Below, one piece after another: positions 54,947 through 64,000 of a stretch of 64,000 bases of DNA (its first letter is position 1; every line of letters begins with the position of its first letter). Source of the stretch: Faucicola osloensis_B (GTDB taxonomy: Bacteria; Pseudomonadota; Gammaproteobacteria; Pseudomonadales; Moraxellaceae); the NCBI GenBank assembly GCA_964211495.1, contig CAXORL010000001.1, forward strand, positions 1,054,001-1,118,000. The letters run 5' to 3'. The translations under genes and the position numbers were made by a program. Below the pieces are notes generated by a model. It did no database searches. It was not told the origin of the DNA and saw nothing but the letters and a program-made list of their open reading frames with translations.

Positions 54947-57900
54947 TTAATCTCCTTTCGCCCCTGCGATATCTTTGACATTGGCGAGCAAGTCACCAAA
55001 TTTGCCATAGTTTACTTTTACGCCATCGTCTAGGTCAATGCTGATACGTTGATCGGCCAGGTGTTTGAGTTTTTCGTCAAACTTGCTGAGTTCTTCGTAT
55101 TGTCTGTTTAAGCCAGTGATTTGTCGCTCTAAGCGTTTGGTTTCGGATGCTGAGTTACTGGCGAGTTTATCATTTTCGAGTTTTTGGATGTAGCTTGTCA
55201 TTTTAGTGAGTAGCGGTAGTACATAGTCTGTGCGCATACGTGGCAGTGTACCCACATGGTAGCGGTGCATATATACTAGACATTCAAAGCCTTTGAGTTT
55301 ACCTGAGCTAAATAGCCAATAGATTGGGCGTTTTTTGTAGGTTTTCAGGTGGTCTTTGTAGAATTGGTTGGACAGGTAGTTGCGAATCCGTCCGATATTG
55401 GTATCGCCTTTTGTACCTAGTTGGTCGGCAAGCCATTCAAGGTTTTTGCTTAGGCTGTTTTCTCCCCATACGGTGCGGATAAATTCGACAATACGGTTGG
55501 TTGCGTCATCACCAAACCATTCTTGGTCAGTAATTAGTACGATACCATCGTCATCGGCTGGGAATGTGCTGTAGCGTGTGGGGTCAAAATTTTGGTTGCC
55601 TGCGTGGGCGTAGATGAGACCTTGCTCATCTAGGCTGTAGCGCCCCATGATACAGCCGATTATATAGGATATCAGTCGCTGACTGTCTGCGGTAGCATCG
55701 GCTCGGGTTAGGGTGATTTGGTCATCGGGGACGTCTGGGGTAAGTTCGTCTTGAAGTCCGTAGGCATTGATGAAGAGTCGGTTGTTTTCTTCTTCAAGGC
55801 GTTTCATGTCGGCGACGGCTTGGGTGTTTTGGGTTTGCCATGTGGTGTAGGCTTGTTGTAGGGTTGATTGATTGGTACGAATTAGGGGATTTTGGGTAAA
55901 GTCCCATGATGTTTCGTATGAGTCCCAATCATATTGGGCAATATCAACACACTTCAGTCCATTTTCATGCACTGAATTTAGTTTTAAAACATTCGCAGAC
56001 ATAGGAATCTTTTCTAAATCACCACTGACAATGCTTAAAGTCGGACTTATTATTCTAATTAAGTATTGAAATACTTTTGAATTCATTAAAGATATAAATG
56101 TATATAAATTTTTTTCATTTGGAAAGCCTTTTAATCCTACAGAACTAAAAACAAACCCATAATTATCATACCTTGAACTAAAGATACCCGAAGTTATTTT
56201 CGACCATGTAACTCCTTTCTTAAAATACATTGTACGAGAAGGCAAATGATTACCCATCTCTAATAATCTATCAAAATAGCCTCTTCCCATTTTTATGACT
56301 TTTTCATTATTGCCATAAAATTTTCTAATGTCTCCACCTTTGTTAATGGGAAAATATAACTTATCACTATTTAAAGCATCTTCTAAATTTTTGAAATTAA
56401 GTCCTAATTCTTCAACATTTATTTCAGTCCAAAATCTTATAAAACTTTCATCATCTCCCGTAGATGTTCCTTGTTTAGGGCTAATATAATCCTTAATAGG
56501 TTTTTCATTCTTAAATAAGTTAATAATATTTTTTGTAGCCCAATAAGATATTGGATAACCTTGTATTATTTTGAAATCATTTTGTATAACCTTATCATAA
56601 CGATTTACACCCAACTTTAGAGCTTCTGCCTTTTGAGATTCACTAACTTCCACTAAGCGAAAAAAAACTGGTCTATAATCATATATATAGTATTTTGCAG
56701 TCACGAATACTGTAGCCTGCACTATTTCACCTGATATTTCAGGAAATGCTCTAGCACCCAAATGAGCCATATTAAAAATAGTCCTTCGAGATATCAGTTC
56801 TTTACGCATTTCCTCATAAGATGACAAAAACATCCAACTTTGCATAGTAACCATTGCGTTAAAGCCAAATTCTTTACACCAACTAAAACCACGCTCAATA
56901 AACATGGCAAATAAATCTGACTTGGTATTTGGAAATTTGTTATTAGCGTAGGCTTTTAAAGTAATATTCATTCCTTTACTACCCATATAAGGCGGATTCG
57001 CAATCACCGCATCATACTTGCCCGCCAACACCACCGCCTGATGCACAATCGGCAACAACTTCTCCGCCGCAACTCTCCGCACAGCATCATCACCCACTGA
57101 CAACTCAAGCAACGTCTCATACAACTTGCCCAACGCATCGACATCCACATCTGACACATCAATCAACGACCCAAACGTCTTCGCCTGTGCAAAACGCTGA
57201 AACAACGTCTCAAGCAAATGATAACGGCTGTCTGCCTGGTGTTCGGCAAAATTAGCCTGTACCACACCAAACAACTCACCCGACTGACCTTTATTCCACT
57301 CACCATTAAGACTTAACGATAGCCACAACTCAGGTAACTCATCGATTTTTGGCTCTTGTAACGACATCACATTGAGCCGAATATCTCGACTAAAAATGCG
57401 TGAATCATCCTCTCTCGCCAGCATCATCAACGCAAAACCCGTCAATTGCCCCGCTCGGTCATCGATATCTAAGCCATATAAATTATGATTCAAAATTGAC
57501 TGCGGAATTTCACGACTACGATAATTATTTTCTTCATAAATCGCCTTCAGCAAGCGATACGCTTCGACTAAAATATGCCCCGAGCCACTTGCGGGGTCAA
57601 TTATCTTGATATCTTCGGGTTTTAGATTGGGATTGACCATTTGAGCAAGCTCGGCATTGACTTCTTCACTTTGCTCGGCTGGCTCGATATAGTAGGGCAT
57701 GATGGACTTGATGCCAGACTCAGGATGGCTCTGTAGCCATTGACGACCGACTGAATTTTGTACCATATACTGCACAATCCAGTTGGGGGTAAATAACTGG
57801 GTAGCCGCAGGAATATCTTCACTGGCGACCACCTTGCCAATCACCTCATCTTTTTTCTCAGCAATATAAAACTGGTACAACCAACCAATAATCTCGATAT

Positions 57901-58519
57901 TTTCCCAATTTTCTTCAGGAATACTACCCACCAAATCACGAATTAGCGAATTGGTTTTGGTGAGATTGTCAGGCAGTAGCAGCTCGGTTGCATCGCCTAC
58001 CTTTTCAAACAAGAATGGCATAGCTCGGTGTAACGCATGACACTGGCTAACCAATAACATTCGATAAAGCTCTTCATCTTTATCGCCCGCTAGTTTTAGC
58101 TCCCTTACCTTATCTTTGTCCAAATCAGGTAAATCTTGGCTATCAATATTCAACGCATCATCAACAATTTGTGGAATACCTGCACTGCCATCGGCAGAGC
58201 TTAACACACGCCTGCCATGATCCAGAAAGCCCTTAAGCTCCATATAGCGAATCGCACACAAGCGGTTAAACCAGCTATAGGCGACGTACTCCATCACCGA
58301 ATCATAGCCGTATTTCTCAATGCGTTTGAGAAGTTCATCACGGGGCTGAATGATACTGGGTGGAAAAAAAGCATCGCCGATTTTTACCATATCGCCAACC
58401 TTGTCGGCAGGCAAGATGTTATTGGCGGTGATACCGTATTTTTGGGCTTGACTGCTAACCGCATTGATAAAATCAATACGGGCTTTTGGGGCGTAGGCTT
58501 TTATGTTATTCGTGTTCAT
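54947..58519 (-). CDS. pglX: BREX-1 adenine-specific DNA methyltransferase PglX
   Basis: 1190-residue N6-adenine methyltransferase that marks host DNA and directs BREX specificity. SAM motif I IIDPASGSGHILVEA (about 308–322) and catalytic NPPY in DAVIANPPYMGSKG (about 510). The segment 55920–56970 is far more AT-rich (one 60-base piece near 56,060 is 20% GC) than the flanks (one near 57,090 is 55% GC) and covers residues from just after NPPY to about 865, the expected target-recognition region. No frameshift seen. Confidence 0.93.
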   Translation of the reverse strand: MNTNNIKAYAPKARIDFINAVSSQAQKYGITANNILPADKVGDMVKIGDAFFPPSIIQPRDELLKRIEKYGYDSVMEYVAYSWFNRLCAIRYMELKGFLDHGRRVLSSADGSAGIPQIVDDALNIDSQDLPDLDKDKVRELKLAGDKDEELYRMLLVSQCHALHRAMPFLFEKVGDATELLLPDNLTKTNSLIRDLVGSIPEENWENIEIIGWLYQFYIAEKKDEVIGKVVASEDIPAATQLFTPNWIVQYMVQNSVGRQWLQSHPESGIKSIMPYYIEPAEQSEEVNAELAQMVNPNLKPEDIKIIDPASGSGHILVEAYRLLKAIYEENNYRSREIPQSILNHNLYGLDIDDRAGQLTGFALMMLAREDDSRIFSRDIRLNVMSLQEPKIDELPELWLSLSLNGEWNKGQSGELFGVVQANFAEHQADSRYHLLETLFQRFAQAKTFGSLIDVSDVDVDALGKLYETLLELSVGDDAVRRVAAEKLLPIVHQAVVLAGKYDAVIANPPYMGSKGMNITLKAYANNKFPNTKSDLFAMFIERGFSWCKEFGFNAMVTMQSWMFLSSYEEMRKELISRRTIFNMAHLGARAFPEISGEIVQATVFVTAKYYIYDYRPVFFRLVEVSESQKAEALKLGVNRYDKVIQNDFKIIQGYPISYWATKNIINLFKNEKPIKDYISPKQGTSTGDDESFIRFWTEINVEELGLNFKNLEDALNSDKLYFPINKGGDIRKFYGNNEKVIKMGRGYFDRLLEMGNHLPSRTMYFKKGVTWSKITSGIFSSRYDNYGFVFSSVGLKGFPNEKNLYTFISLMNSKVFQYLIRIISPTLSIVSGDLEKIPMSANVLKLNSVHENGLKCVDIAQYDWDSYETSWDFTQNPLIRTNQSTLQQAYTTWQTQNTQAVADMKRLEEENNRLFINAYGLQDELTPDVPDDQITLTRADATADSQRLISYIIGCIMGRYSLDEQGLIYAHAGNQNFDPTRYSTFPADDDGIVLITDQEWFGDDATNRIVEFIRTVWGENSLSKNLEWLADQLGTKGDTNIGRIRNYLSNQFYKDHLKTYKKRPIYWLFSSGKLKGFECLVYMHRYHVGTLPRMRTDYVLPLLTKMTSYIQKLENDKLASNSASETKRLERQITGLNRQYEELSKFDEKLKHLADQRISIDLDDGVKVNYGKFGDLLANVKDIAGAKGD

Positions 58520-58554
58520 GGCTTTTCAATTCTTATGGTTTTTTAAATACGGTT

Positions 58555-61500
58555 TTACACAATACGGATTTTTTGGTTATTCTCGATTTTGGCAAGAAGT
58601 TCCGCTTTTAACTGAGACACAAATTGTTCGACGTCTTGCTCATTTTCCAGATATGCACCAAGATTCATACGACCATATGCCTCTCTTACCTTAACCTCAA
58701 CGGGGCGACTCACTACATAACTGCTGGGCGGTGGAGCACTCACGCCCATTGATTGAATCGTTTGGCTAGAGCCTGACTGGCTAGCCCCTGTTTGGGTAGT
58801 ACTTGAACCTGTCGATGCTGGAATAGCCGTTTCGGTTTTTGTCGAAGTTGGGTTAGTCGTTGCCTGTGGTTTGGTCAAAGCAAGGGTAGCATTATGATGT
58901 TTCTCAATAGCCTTTTGTAGCTCATCTAATCCATCACTATAATTATCATCTGCCTCTTGCATGGCATAAGCAATTTCTGGAATACTGATGCGTGTTTCGA
59001 CATTCTTTTTTAGCATTTGTAACGGATTTAACAGGCGGTTGCTCAACTCAGAACTTGCGACAATCGATTTTTTGATTTCATCACTTAACAGCTCAATCTT
59101 ATTATCGATATCGCTGATAACACGCTGTCTTTCTGCGATGATAAGTTGTTCGTTGACCTGTTCAACTTGGGCAATCAATTCCTGTATTTTATTAATCGAC
59201 TTGTTTGGGTTGTTTTGCTTGGCAATAGCATTTAGCTCATTCAGCGATTGTTCCGCCGTTGGGTCTTTTGCTAACGCACGCTCATTTTTGCCAAAACGGA
59301 TAAGAGCGGTTTGTAAGGCTTGCCAAGTGGGGACGAATTTTTCATAAAACTCATGGACATCTTCTAAGTCTTCTTGCCAGTCCAAATAGTCATTTTTATG
59401 CTTGACGATATGTTCAAAAAATTCATAGCTATCTTTATAGCCTAACAAGTTATTTGTTTTTTGGAGTGAGTCTCTGACTATATCATTAAAAGGTAACGCT
59501 GATTGAGCGTTGTTAGATAGCGATAGATAAGATTGTAGCTTTTCTCTTAGGCTATTTAACTGGGTCGCATAGTGTGCAAATAACGCTTTTTCTTCAGTCG
59601 GAGCAATCCCGCCCGCCTCAAATAGATCGTTACTGAGTTTGCGTACACTCTCCAACACCATAGGGTCGGTTTGGCGTTTGCGAATAATTGAGATTTCATT
59701 ACGGCGACGTGTGTTCGTCATTAGCTCATAAGCATCTTTTGGTAACATCGGTTGCCCACCCGATTGTAATGATAACTGCCCTACCATCATCAAACGGGCA
59801 ATTAACAGCAAAATCTCACCTTCCGCCCAACCATAAGGACGTTTGGTAAAGTGGGCTAACACATCGGATAGAGCCACTCTTTCATTGCCAGTAGCTCGTA
59901 ACTGGATATAGTTACTAATTTCTGCCAAAGCTTTACTATTTTCATTTTCTTCACCGACTGCCAAGCCTAACTGCGGATTCGGGTTTTTTAATAATTTTTC
60001 AAGTGTTTTATTGACGTCATCTTGAACTTGTTCTAAATATCCAAGTTTGTTATAAGTATTTTCGAGTAGATACTGGTAACTTTCTTGGAAAAGGCTGGGG
60101 ACATTAGAGCCTTTAAGCGTTAATACTTGCCCCATTGCAAAGAAGTCAGCTTCTTGTAATAACTTTTCAATTTGAATATTCAGGCGTTTTTTGCGGTCTT
60201 GGTTTTCGATAGCTTTATCTTGCAAGATACGATGCAACTCGGGTTGCTGTGTTCCTGTATTTCTTCTTAAGAAAGTTTCGGTCTTGATAAATGTTTTCAA
60301 CTCATTAAAGAAACTTTTATCATCGCTTAATCTGACAATAATCTGTCCATTGGCATCACTATTACTGAGCAAAATACAACGAGCATCTGTATAATCTTTA
60401 TAATCAATATTATTGGGCGTAATCACTTCAACTTTTAGAGCGTAATCAGGCTGCTTACTTACCATTCTGCCATCAACAAAACGCCCTAAATTATAATGTG
60501 ACTTATTATAAGAATACCTAACTTGGTCATTTAGTAAGTCTTTAAAAATCAAATTGCCGATTAGATTATTTTCTTCTTCGGTAGTGATATCTGTAGCTTT
60601 AATCTGTTTACTTACGTCTCGCTCTTCATTAGTCAAAAACTGATAAATATCGCCATTTAGCGTGATTAAGTTTTCTTTATCAAGTCGCTGTAAACTTTCT
60701 TCAATATGTTGACGTAGTGTCAGTTTATCTTCATCAATTTTTTCAATCGATAATGTTACCAAATTATCAAGCGTACCTTTGACCAAATCAATATAGCGAA
60801 TCATAAATAAGGTACGCAAAATTTGAACATCAAATGCTGATGTGTTATCACCTGCATTGTCAATCGTACGTTTGACCGTAGGCTCTAAAAATCCTTCAAC
60901 CGCCTCGTAAAATCGGTATAATGGTACTAAAGCACCGATTTCTTGGTCAGCAATGGATTTGCTCGCCAACTGAAACGCATCTAGCATAGAACGCTCACCT
61001 TTGGATAGGTGAGCCCCTGTTGCTCCAATTTTACGAATTTCTTCGAATACCTTTTGTACAACTTGAAACTGATACGGAGCAAACGGGTAATTAATCACAA
61101 AACTTTCGGCACTATCAAACGCTTTTAATGTCGGACCCTCATTATCAAAGGTGAGTTGGTTTTTAAGAATATCGCCTTGTTTCTCGAACACTTGAAGTAG
61201 CTCAGTGCGAGCGGTATCCGTTTTTCTAAGTAACCGCTGTTGAATTACTTCGTCAGTATTAGAGCTTGAGAGCGGAATTCGAGTTTTGAAACGCCCTGTA
61301 ATTTTCGAGAAATCATTATTGCGACTATTGGTCATCTCGCCCAATATCGAATCCATCTCAGCCTGAGATGTCACAACCACCCATGCCCGCCCTTGGCACA
61401 CCGTTCCTAAGTTTTCGGTAATGGTTTGTAAGGTGAGCATCAACTGTGAGTTATTGCCAATAAACTGCCCTATTTCATCGACCAAAAACAACACTCGATG

Positions 61501-62286
61501 GTCTTTTGGCTTAGTATCCAAATAAGCTTTGACCCATTTACTAAACAATTCAGGTGAGAGTTTAAATTTTGACTCGCTATCTTCGTACCATTTACTTGCC
61601 GATTCTTCAGTCATGCCCAATACGGCAGATAAGGCAGTAACCATCTCGTCTTGATAAAAATGATAGCTGTCTCTGACTTCATGCCATGATAATCCAGTAT
61701 TCGCCTCAATAGTTTCTTGAAATTTAGTCAGTAATCCTTTGCTATCCAAATGTCTTTCCATATCCGCAATATGTGGATACATACCGCAATAGCCTAGCTT
61801 TTCATTAAATACTTGCAAGAATACGTTTAGGATCGCATTGCCTTCAGTAGCATTGGCATCTGCTTTACTATCGATATTAAACAGAATAACATCGGTACTA
61901 TGACGTACCGCCTGTTGGATATTGTTGCGTAAATTCTCATCTCTGACTTTATGCTCATCGAAAAAATCAACAGCTTGCTTGCTCACGCCATTGGCATCCT
62001 TAACAACTTGATTGGCTAACAGATAAGAGAGAATTTTTAAAAAGTGTGATTTACCTGAGCCGAAAAACCCCGAAATCCAGACCCCAATCATATTGGCAAT
62101 ATTTGAATCATTAGCATTAGAGTTATACGCATCAAAGAACTTTTTAAAATGGTTTTCTAGTTCACGAGTAATGACATATTCATCAAGCTCTTGAAAAATA
62201 GTTGCTGTATCTCGTTGGTCAGCTTTTACTACACCGTTGATGGCTCGGTCTAACGGCTTGTAAAATAATGAACGCACATTACTCAT
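58555..62286 (-). CDS. brxC: BREX-1 ATPase BrxC
   Basis: 1243-residue AAA+ protein (DUF6079/BrxC). Walker A WISGFFGSGKSHFLKIL (about 70–86), Walker-B-like VLFLVDEIGQFIGNN (about 263) and ARG-rich sensor RFKTRIPLSSSN. A Ser/Thr/Gln-rich linker (about 1125–1170) precedes a short C-terminal domain. Needed with PglX and PglZ for BREX function in studied systems. 35 bp separate it from pglX. Confidence 0.95.
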   Translation of the reverse strand: MSNVRSLFYKPLDRAINGVVKADQRDTATIFQELDEYVITRELENHFKKFFDAYNSNANDSNIANMIGVWISGFFGSGKSHFLKILSYLLANQVVKDANGVSKQAVDFFDEHKVRDENLRNNIQQAVRHSTDVILFNIDSKADANATEGNAILNVFLQVFNEKLGYCGMYPHIADMERHLDSKGLLTKFQETIEANTGLSWHEVRDSYHFYQDEMVTALSAVLGMTEESASKWYEDSESKFKLSPELFSKWVKAYLDTKPKDHRVLFLVDEIGQFIGNNSQLMLTLQTITENLGTVCQGRAWVVVTSQAEMDSILGEMTNSRNNDFSKITGRFKTRIPLSSSNTDEVIQQRLLRKTDTARTELLQVFEKQGDILKNQLTFDNEGPTLKAFDSAESFVINYPFAPYQFQVVQKVFEEIRKIGATGAHLSKGERSMLDAFQLASKSIADQEIGALVPLYRFYEAVEGFLEPTVKRTIDNAGDNTSAFDVQILRTLFMIRYIDLVKGTLDNLVTLSIEKIDEDKLTLRQHIEESLQRLDKENLITLNGDIYQFLTNEERDVSKQIKATDITTEEENNLIGNLIFKDLLNDQVRYSYNKSHYNLGRFVDGRMVSKQPDYALKVEVITPNNIDYKDYTDARCILLSNSDANGQIIVRLSDDKSFFNELKTFIKTETFLRRNTGTQQPELHRILQDKAIENQDRKKRLNIQIEKLLQEADFFAMGQVLTLKGSNVPSLFQESYQYLLENTYNKLGYLEQVQDDVNKTLEKLLKNPNPQLGLAVGEENENSKALAEISNYIQLRATGNERVALSDVLAHFTKRPYGWAEGEILLLIARLMMVGQLSLQSGGQPMLPKDAYELMTNTRRRNEISIIRKRQTDPMVLESVRKLSNDLFEAGGIAPTEEKALFAHYATQLNSLREKLQSYLSLSNNAQSALPFNDIVRDSLQKTNNLLGYKDSYEFFEHIVKHKNDYLDWQEDLEDVHEFYEKFVPTWQALQTALIRFGKNERALAKDPTAEQSLNELNAIAKQNNPNKSINKIQELIAQVEQVNEQLIIAERQRVISDIDNKIELLSDEIKKSIVASSELSNRLLNPLQMLKKNVETRISIPEIAYAMQEADDNYSDGLDELQKAIEKHHNATLALTKPQATTNPTSTKTETAIPASTGSSTTQTGASQSGSSQTIQSMGVSAPPPSSYVVSRPVEVKVREAYGRMNLGAYLENEQDVEQFVSQLKAELLAKIENNQKIRIV

Positions 62287-62350
62287 GATGCTACCTATTT
62301 TGAATTTATTAGAGTGTATGAAATTTTCAGATATTAAATTGAAGTAAATG

Positions 62351-62929
62351 CTATTCAGGAATCAATTTAAAGGCTCGATAATAGTTGTTACTACTTAACT
62401 TATCAAATAACTGTAATGTTTGACCATCGTATTTGCCAGGATAAAACATAATTAGGGGTTTATGTCCTAATGCAGCATGTAAACTATTAAGTAAATTATG
62501 GGCTCTTAGCAAAGGAAATACTGAGCCTATACCACTCATCAAGATAATATCGCTACGATTCACATCATATTGTTGTAATAAAAAAGGAACAAATTTATCC
62601 ATATGCAATACAGCTTTTAGAGCTTTAAATAACGCATCATCACCCTTCATTGCTTGCATTTGGATAGATTTATCCAGTAGTTTTTTATCTTGCAAATAGG
62701 CAATCACGCTATCAAATAAGTTGATATTTAATAAGCTCAAATTAGGGTGTTTTTTGGAGAGTGTTGTTCCAAGTGAATCAAGATACTCTCTAACAATTAG
62801 TTCTTCTGAAGGTTTATAATCAAAAATCCAAAATCCTATCTCATTGCCTAGCCCTTGATTGCTCAAAAACTCATTCGTTGTGATGTTTTCTAGAATTAAA
62901 TTAAGACGTTGATAAATATCTTGTGGCAT
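62351..62929 (-). CDS. brxB: BREX-1 BrxB (DUF1788)
   Basis: 192 residues from the ATG at 62929; a TTG 21 bases upstream is an alternative start. The DUF1788 hallmark GIGSVFPLLRAHNLLNSLH (about 145–163) and the FYPGKYDGQTLQLF block near the C-terminus are clear. Function unknown but required in studied BREX systems. Placed between brxA and brxC in standard order. Confidence 0.93.
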   Translation of the reverse strand: MPQDIYQRLNLILENITTNEFLSNQGLGNEIGFWIFDYKPSEELIVREYLDSLGTTLSKKHPNLSLLNINLFDSVIAYLQDKKLLDKSIQMQAMKGDDALFKALKAVLHMDKFVPFLLQQYDVNRSDIILMSGIGSVFPLLRAHNLLNSLHAALGHKPLIMFYPGKYDGQTLQLFDKLSSNNYYRAFKLIPE

Positions 62930-62990
62930 GGCAAATCCATTGATTGTCAAATTTAGGAATAAAGTTAGTATCAGAGTTCAAGATATATCA

Positions 62991-63599
62991 TTAAGCAACA
63001 AGCGACACTTGCATACATTTTAATAAACGATATTGTTCATGTTTTTCGAGTAACTGAACCAGTTCTGGATGAATTAGAACTTTTTGTAGCGTCAACGTTT
63101 TGCTATCTTTTATGAAGCCCATTTCAGCCAATACTCTATATAAAACCTCACGGATTTTATCTTTACTTGAGTCTTTAAGCTCATCGAATAATGGGTCTTT
63201 AATACCTTGCTCAACTACAAAATCTCGCCAAACCGAACGAGATAGTTCTCTATATTTTAGTAAATAGGCATCAGAAAGTACTCGCTCTATAAACTCAACG
63301 AAGATTAAATTGCTTTGTAAAATACCATAAAATGCCACTTGTCTCGCCAGTTCTTCATCACCTTCTACTAATAATTGTAGAAAATCTGGCGATAAGTCTG
63401 AATAACGTTTTTTTAATGTTGAGATATTGCGTTTAATGGTTGATACCGTATTTTTTTGAAACGCATTATCAAGAATAAGGGTTCGCTCCCAAACTTCGTC
63501 ATTCGCATTATCTAATAATAATTTGGCGATAATACGGCTCTCTCTTGCCATCAACGAGCCACCAAGCAGATTACCGATGTAAATTGATTTTTCTGACAA
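62991..63599 (-). CDS. brxA: BREX-1 BrxA (DUF1819)
   Basis: 202 residues, DUF1819 family: LGGSLMARESRIIAKLLLD near the N-terminus and RSVWRDFVVEQG and ILQSNLIFVEFI in the middle. It appears to start with TTG at 63599: AGGAG stands 8 bp before it and no ATG offers an equal fit. First gene of the BREX operon as seen. BrxA binds DNA in structural work on other systems and is not essential in all. Confidence 0.9.
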   Translation of the reverse strand: MSEKSIYIGNLLGGSLMARESRIIAKLLLDNANDEVWERTLILDNAFQKNTVSTIKRNISTLKKRYSDLSPDFLQLLVEGDEELARQVAFYGILQSNLIFVEFIERVLSDAYLLKYRELSRSVWRDFVVEQGIKDPLFDELKDSSKDKIREVLYRVLAEMGFIKDSKTLTLQKVLIHPELVQLLEKHEQYRLLKCMQVSLVA

Positions 63600-64000
63600 A
63601 CTTAATACTCCTAATCCACTTTAGCTAGCCATATTATAGTAATGTTCATTAGGATTAGCTATGAATTAGCTTGATATAGATTTTAAAGAAATTAGGTTTT
63701 GTAGGTTTTGTAGGTTTATTTGTCAGCAGAAATAAAATTTTTGATAGATAGCAATACTCCAAAACTTAAAATCCTAATTTGAAAATTCAAAGATGATTAA
63801 GTAAGTGAACATTTTAAATGACAATTTAATCTTTTGTTAATATCGATTTTCTAATTCATACTCATTTTGTATGTTAAGTAATTGGATAATTTTAAACCGT
63901 TCATGGTAAACTTGTTGAACCTTGAACCGTAATGACACCTACTCTTCAACATACTCGGTACAAACGCTAAACCATACTTAACTTCTCCTGATGTATGCTG
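63600..64000 (-). promoter_or_regulatory. Region upstream of brxA with direct repeat and possible promoter
   Basis: 401 AT-rich bases without a supported gene. On the minus strand a TATAAT lies at 63633–63638 about 35 bp before brxA. Direct repeats ATTAGCT at 63654–63660 and 63665–63671 are spaced by 11 bp, one helical turn, in the position of an operator. BREX loci often have a WYL-type repressor (BrxR) upstream; it would lie beyond the window. Confidence 0.4.

Noticed and set aside
63690..63722. Short GTAGGTTTT-like duplication near the right edge as an att site
   Set aside because: It has no similarity to the tRNA fragment at 45.8 kb and is only about two copies.

Overview
The window is 64 kb of chromosome from a gammaproteobacterium, most likely a member of the Moraxellaceae (Moraxella/Faucicola osloensis-like or Psychrobacter-like). 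The basis is the dut–algC-type mutase–argB order, coaD beside a YfhL-type ferredoxin, a 512-residue class I fumarase and a type A RNase P RNA. This assignment is inference from gene content; no ribosomal RNA is present. Base composition in the left 45 kb is moderate (mid-40s %GC by eye). Much of the DNA right of about 45.8 kb is clearly more AT-rich.

Layout: 1–17.9 kb is mostly housekeeping: rep helicase (5' end cut by the window), a small outer-membrane barrel protein, dut, phosphomannomutase, argB, a BLUF photoreceptor, rnpB, a thioesterase, ferredoxin, coaD, smpB–cmoM, an orphan iron-type binding protein, a lipase-like hydrolase, rhomboid, fumarase, PspC, nadR–pnuC. 18–23 kb holds an Mpo1-like membrane protein, a cytoplasmic-looking beta-helix protein and a three-gene set (small HAD phosphatase, nucleotidyltransferase–kinase fusion, nucleotidyltransferase) that looks able to make a nucleotide-activated phospho-compound for surface decoration. 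23–29.8 kb is a minus-strand run: ATP-grasp, PRTase-TRSP, HAD, StiP-type PRTase, CitE-like protein and a WavE glycosyltransferase. The first five match the biosynthetic module usually linked to tellurite-resistance (Ter) stress systems, but no TerD-type gene lies in the window. 30–45.6 kb is transport and metabolism: AtoE-like and OPT transporters, pepD, tauABCD, tRNA-Arg(CCG), a c5-type cytochrome, a YadGH-type ABC exporter, queF, nagZ and a secreted protein of unknown function.

From about 45.82 kb to beyond the right edge is a defence island. Its left border is marked by a tRNA 3' fragment (T-loop to CCA, C73, so probably tRNA-His) that follows a terminator hairpin. This is the trace expected from integration into a tRNA 3' end. 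The island carries McrBC, a short MOBQ-type relaxase with a divergent partner gene and a candidate oriT between them, and a BREX type 1 operon brxA-brxB-brxC-pglX-[AAA ATPase-TOPRIM nuclease]-pglZ. brxL is missing from its usual place after pglZ. The ATPase/TOPRIM pair starts 1 nt after pglX and resembles PARIS/AbiL-type abortive systems in architecture. Together the genes suggest layered defence: BREX modification and exclusion, McrBC cleavage of foreign methylated DNA, and a nuclease pair that may act as a back-up.

The most notable points are the BrxL-less BREX locus with an embedded ATPase–TOPRIM pair, the relaxase/oriT module inside a defence island, the abrupt AT-rich block in the target-recognition part of pglX, and the Ter-type biosynthetic cluster without Ter proteins.
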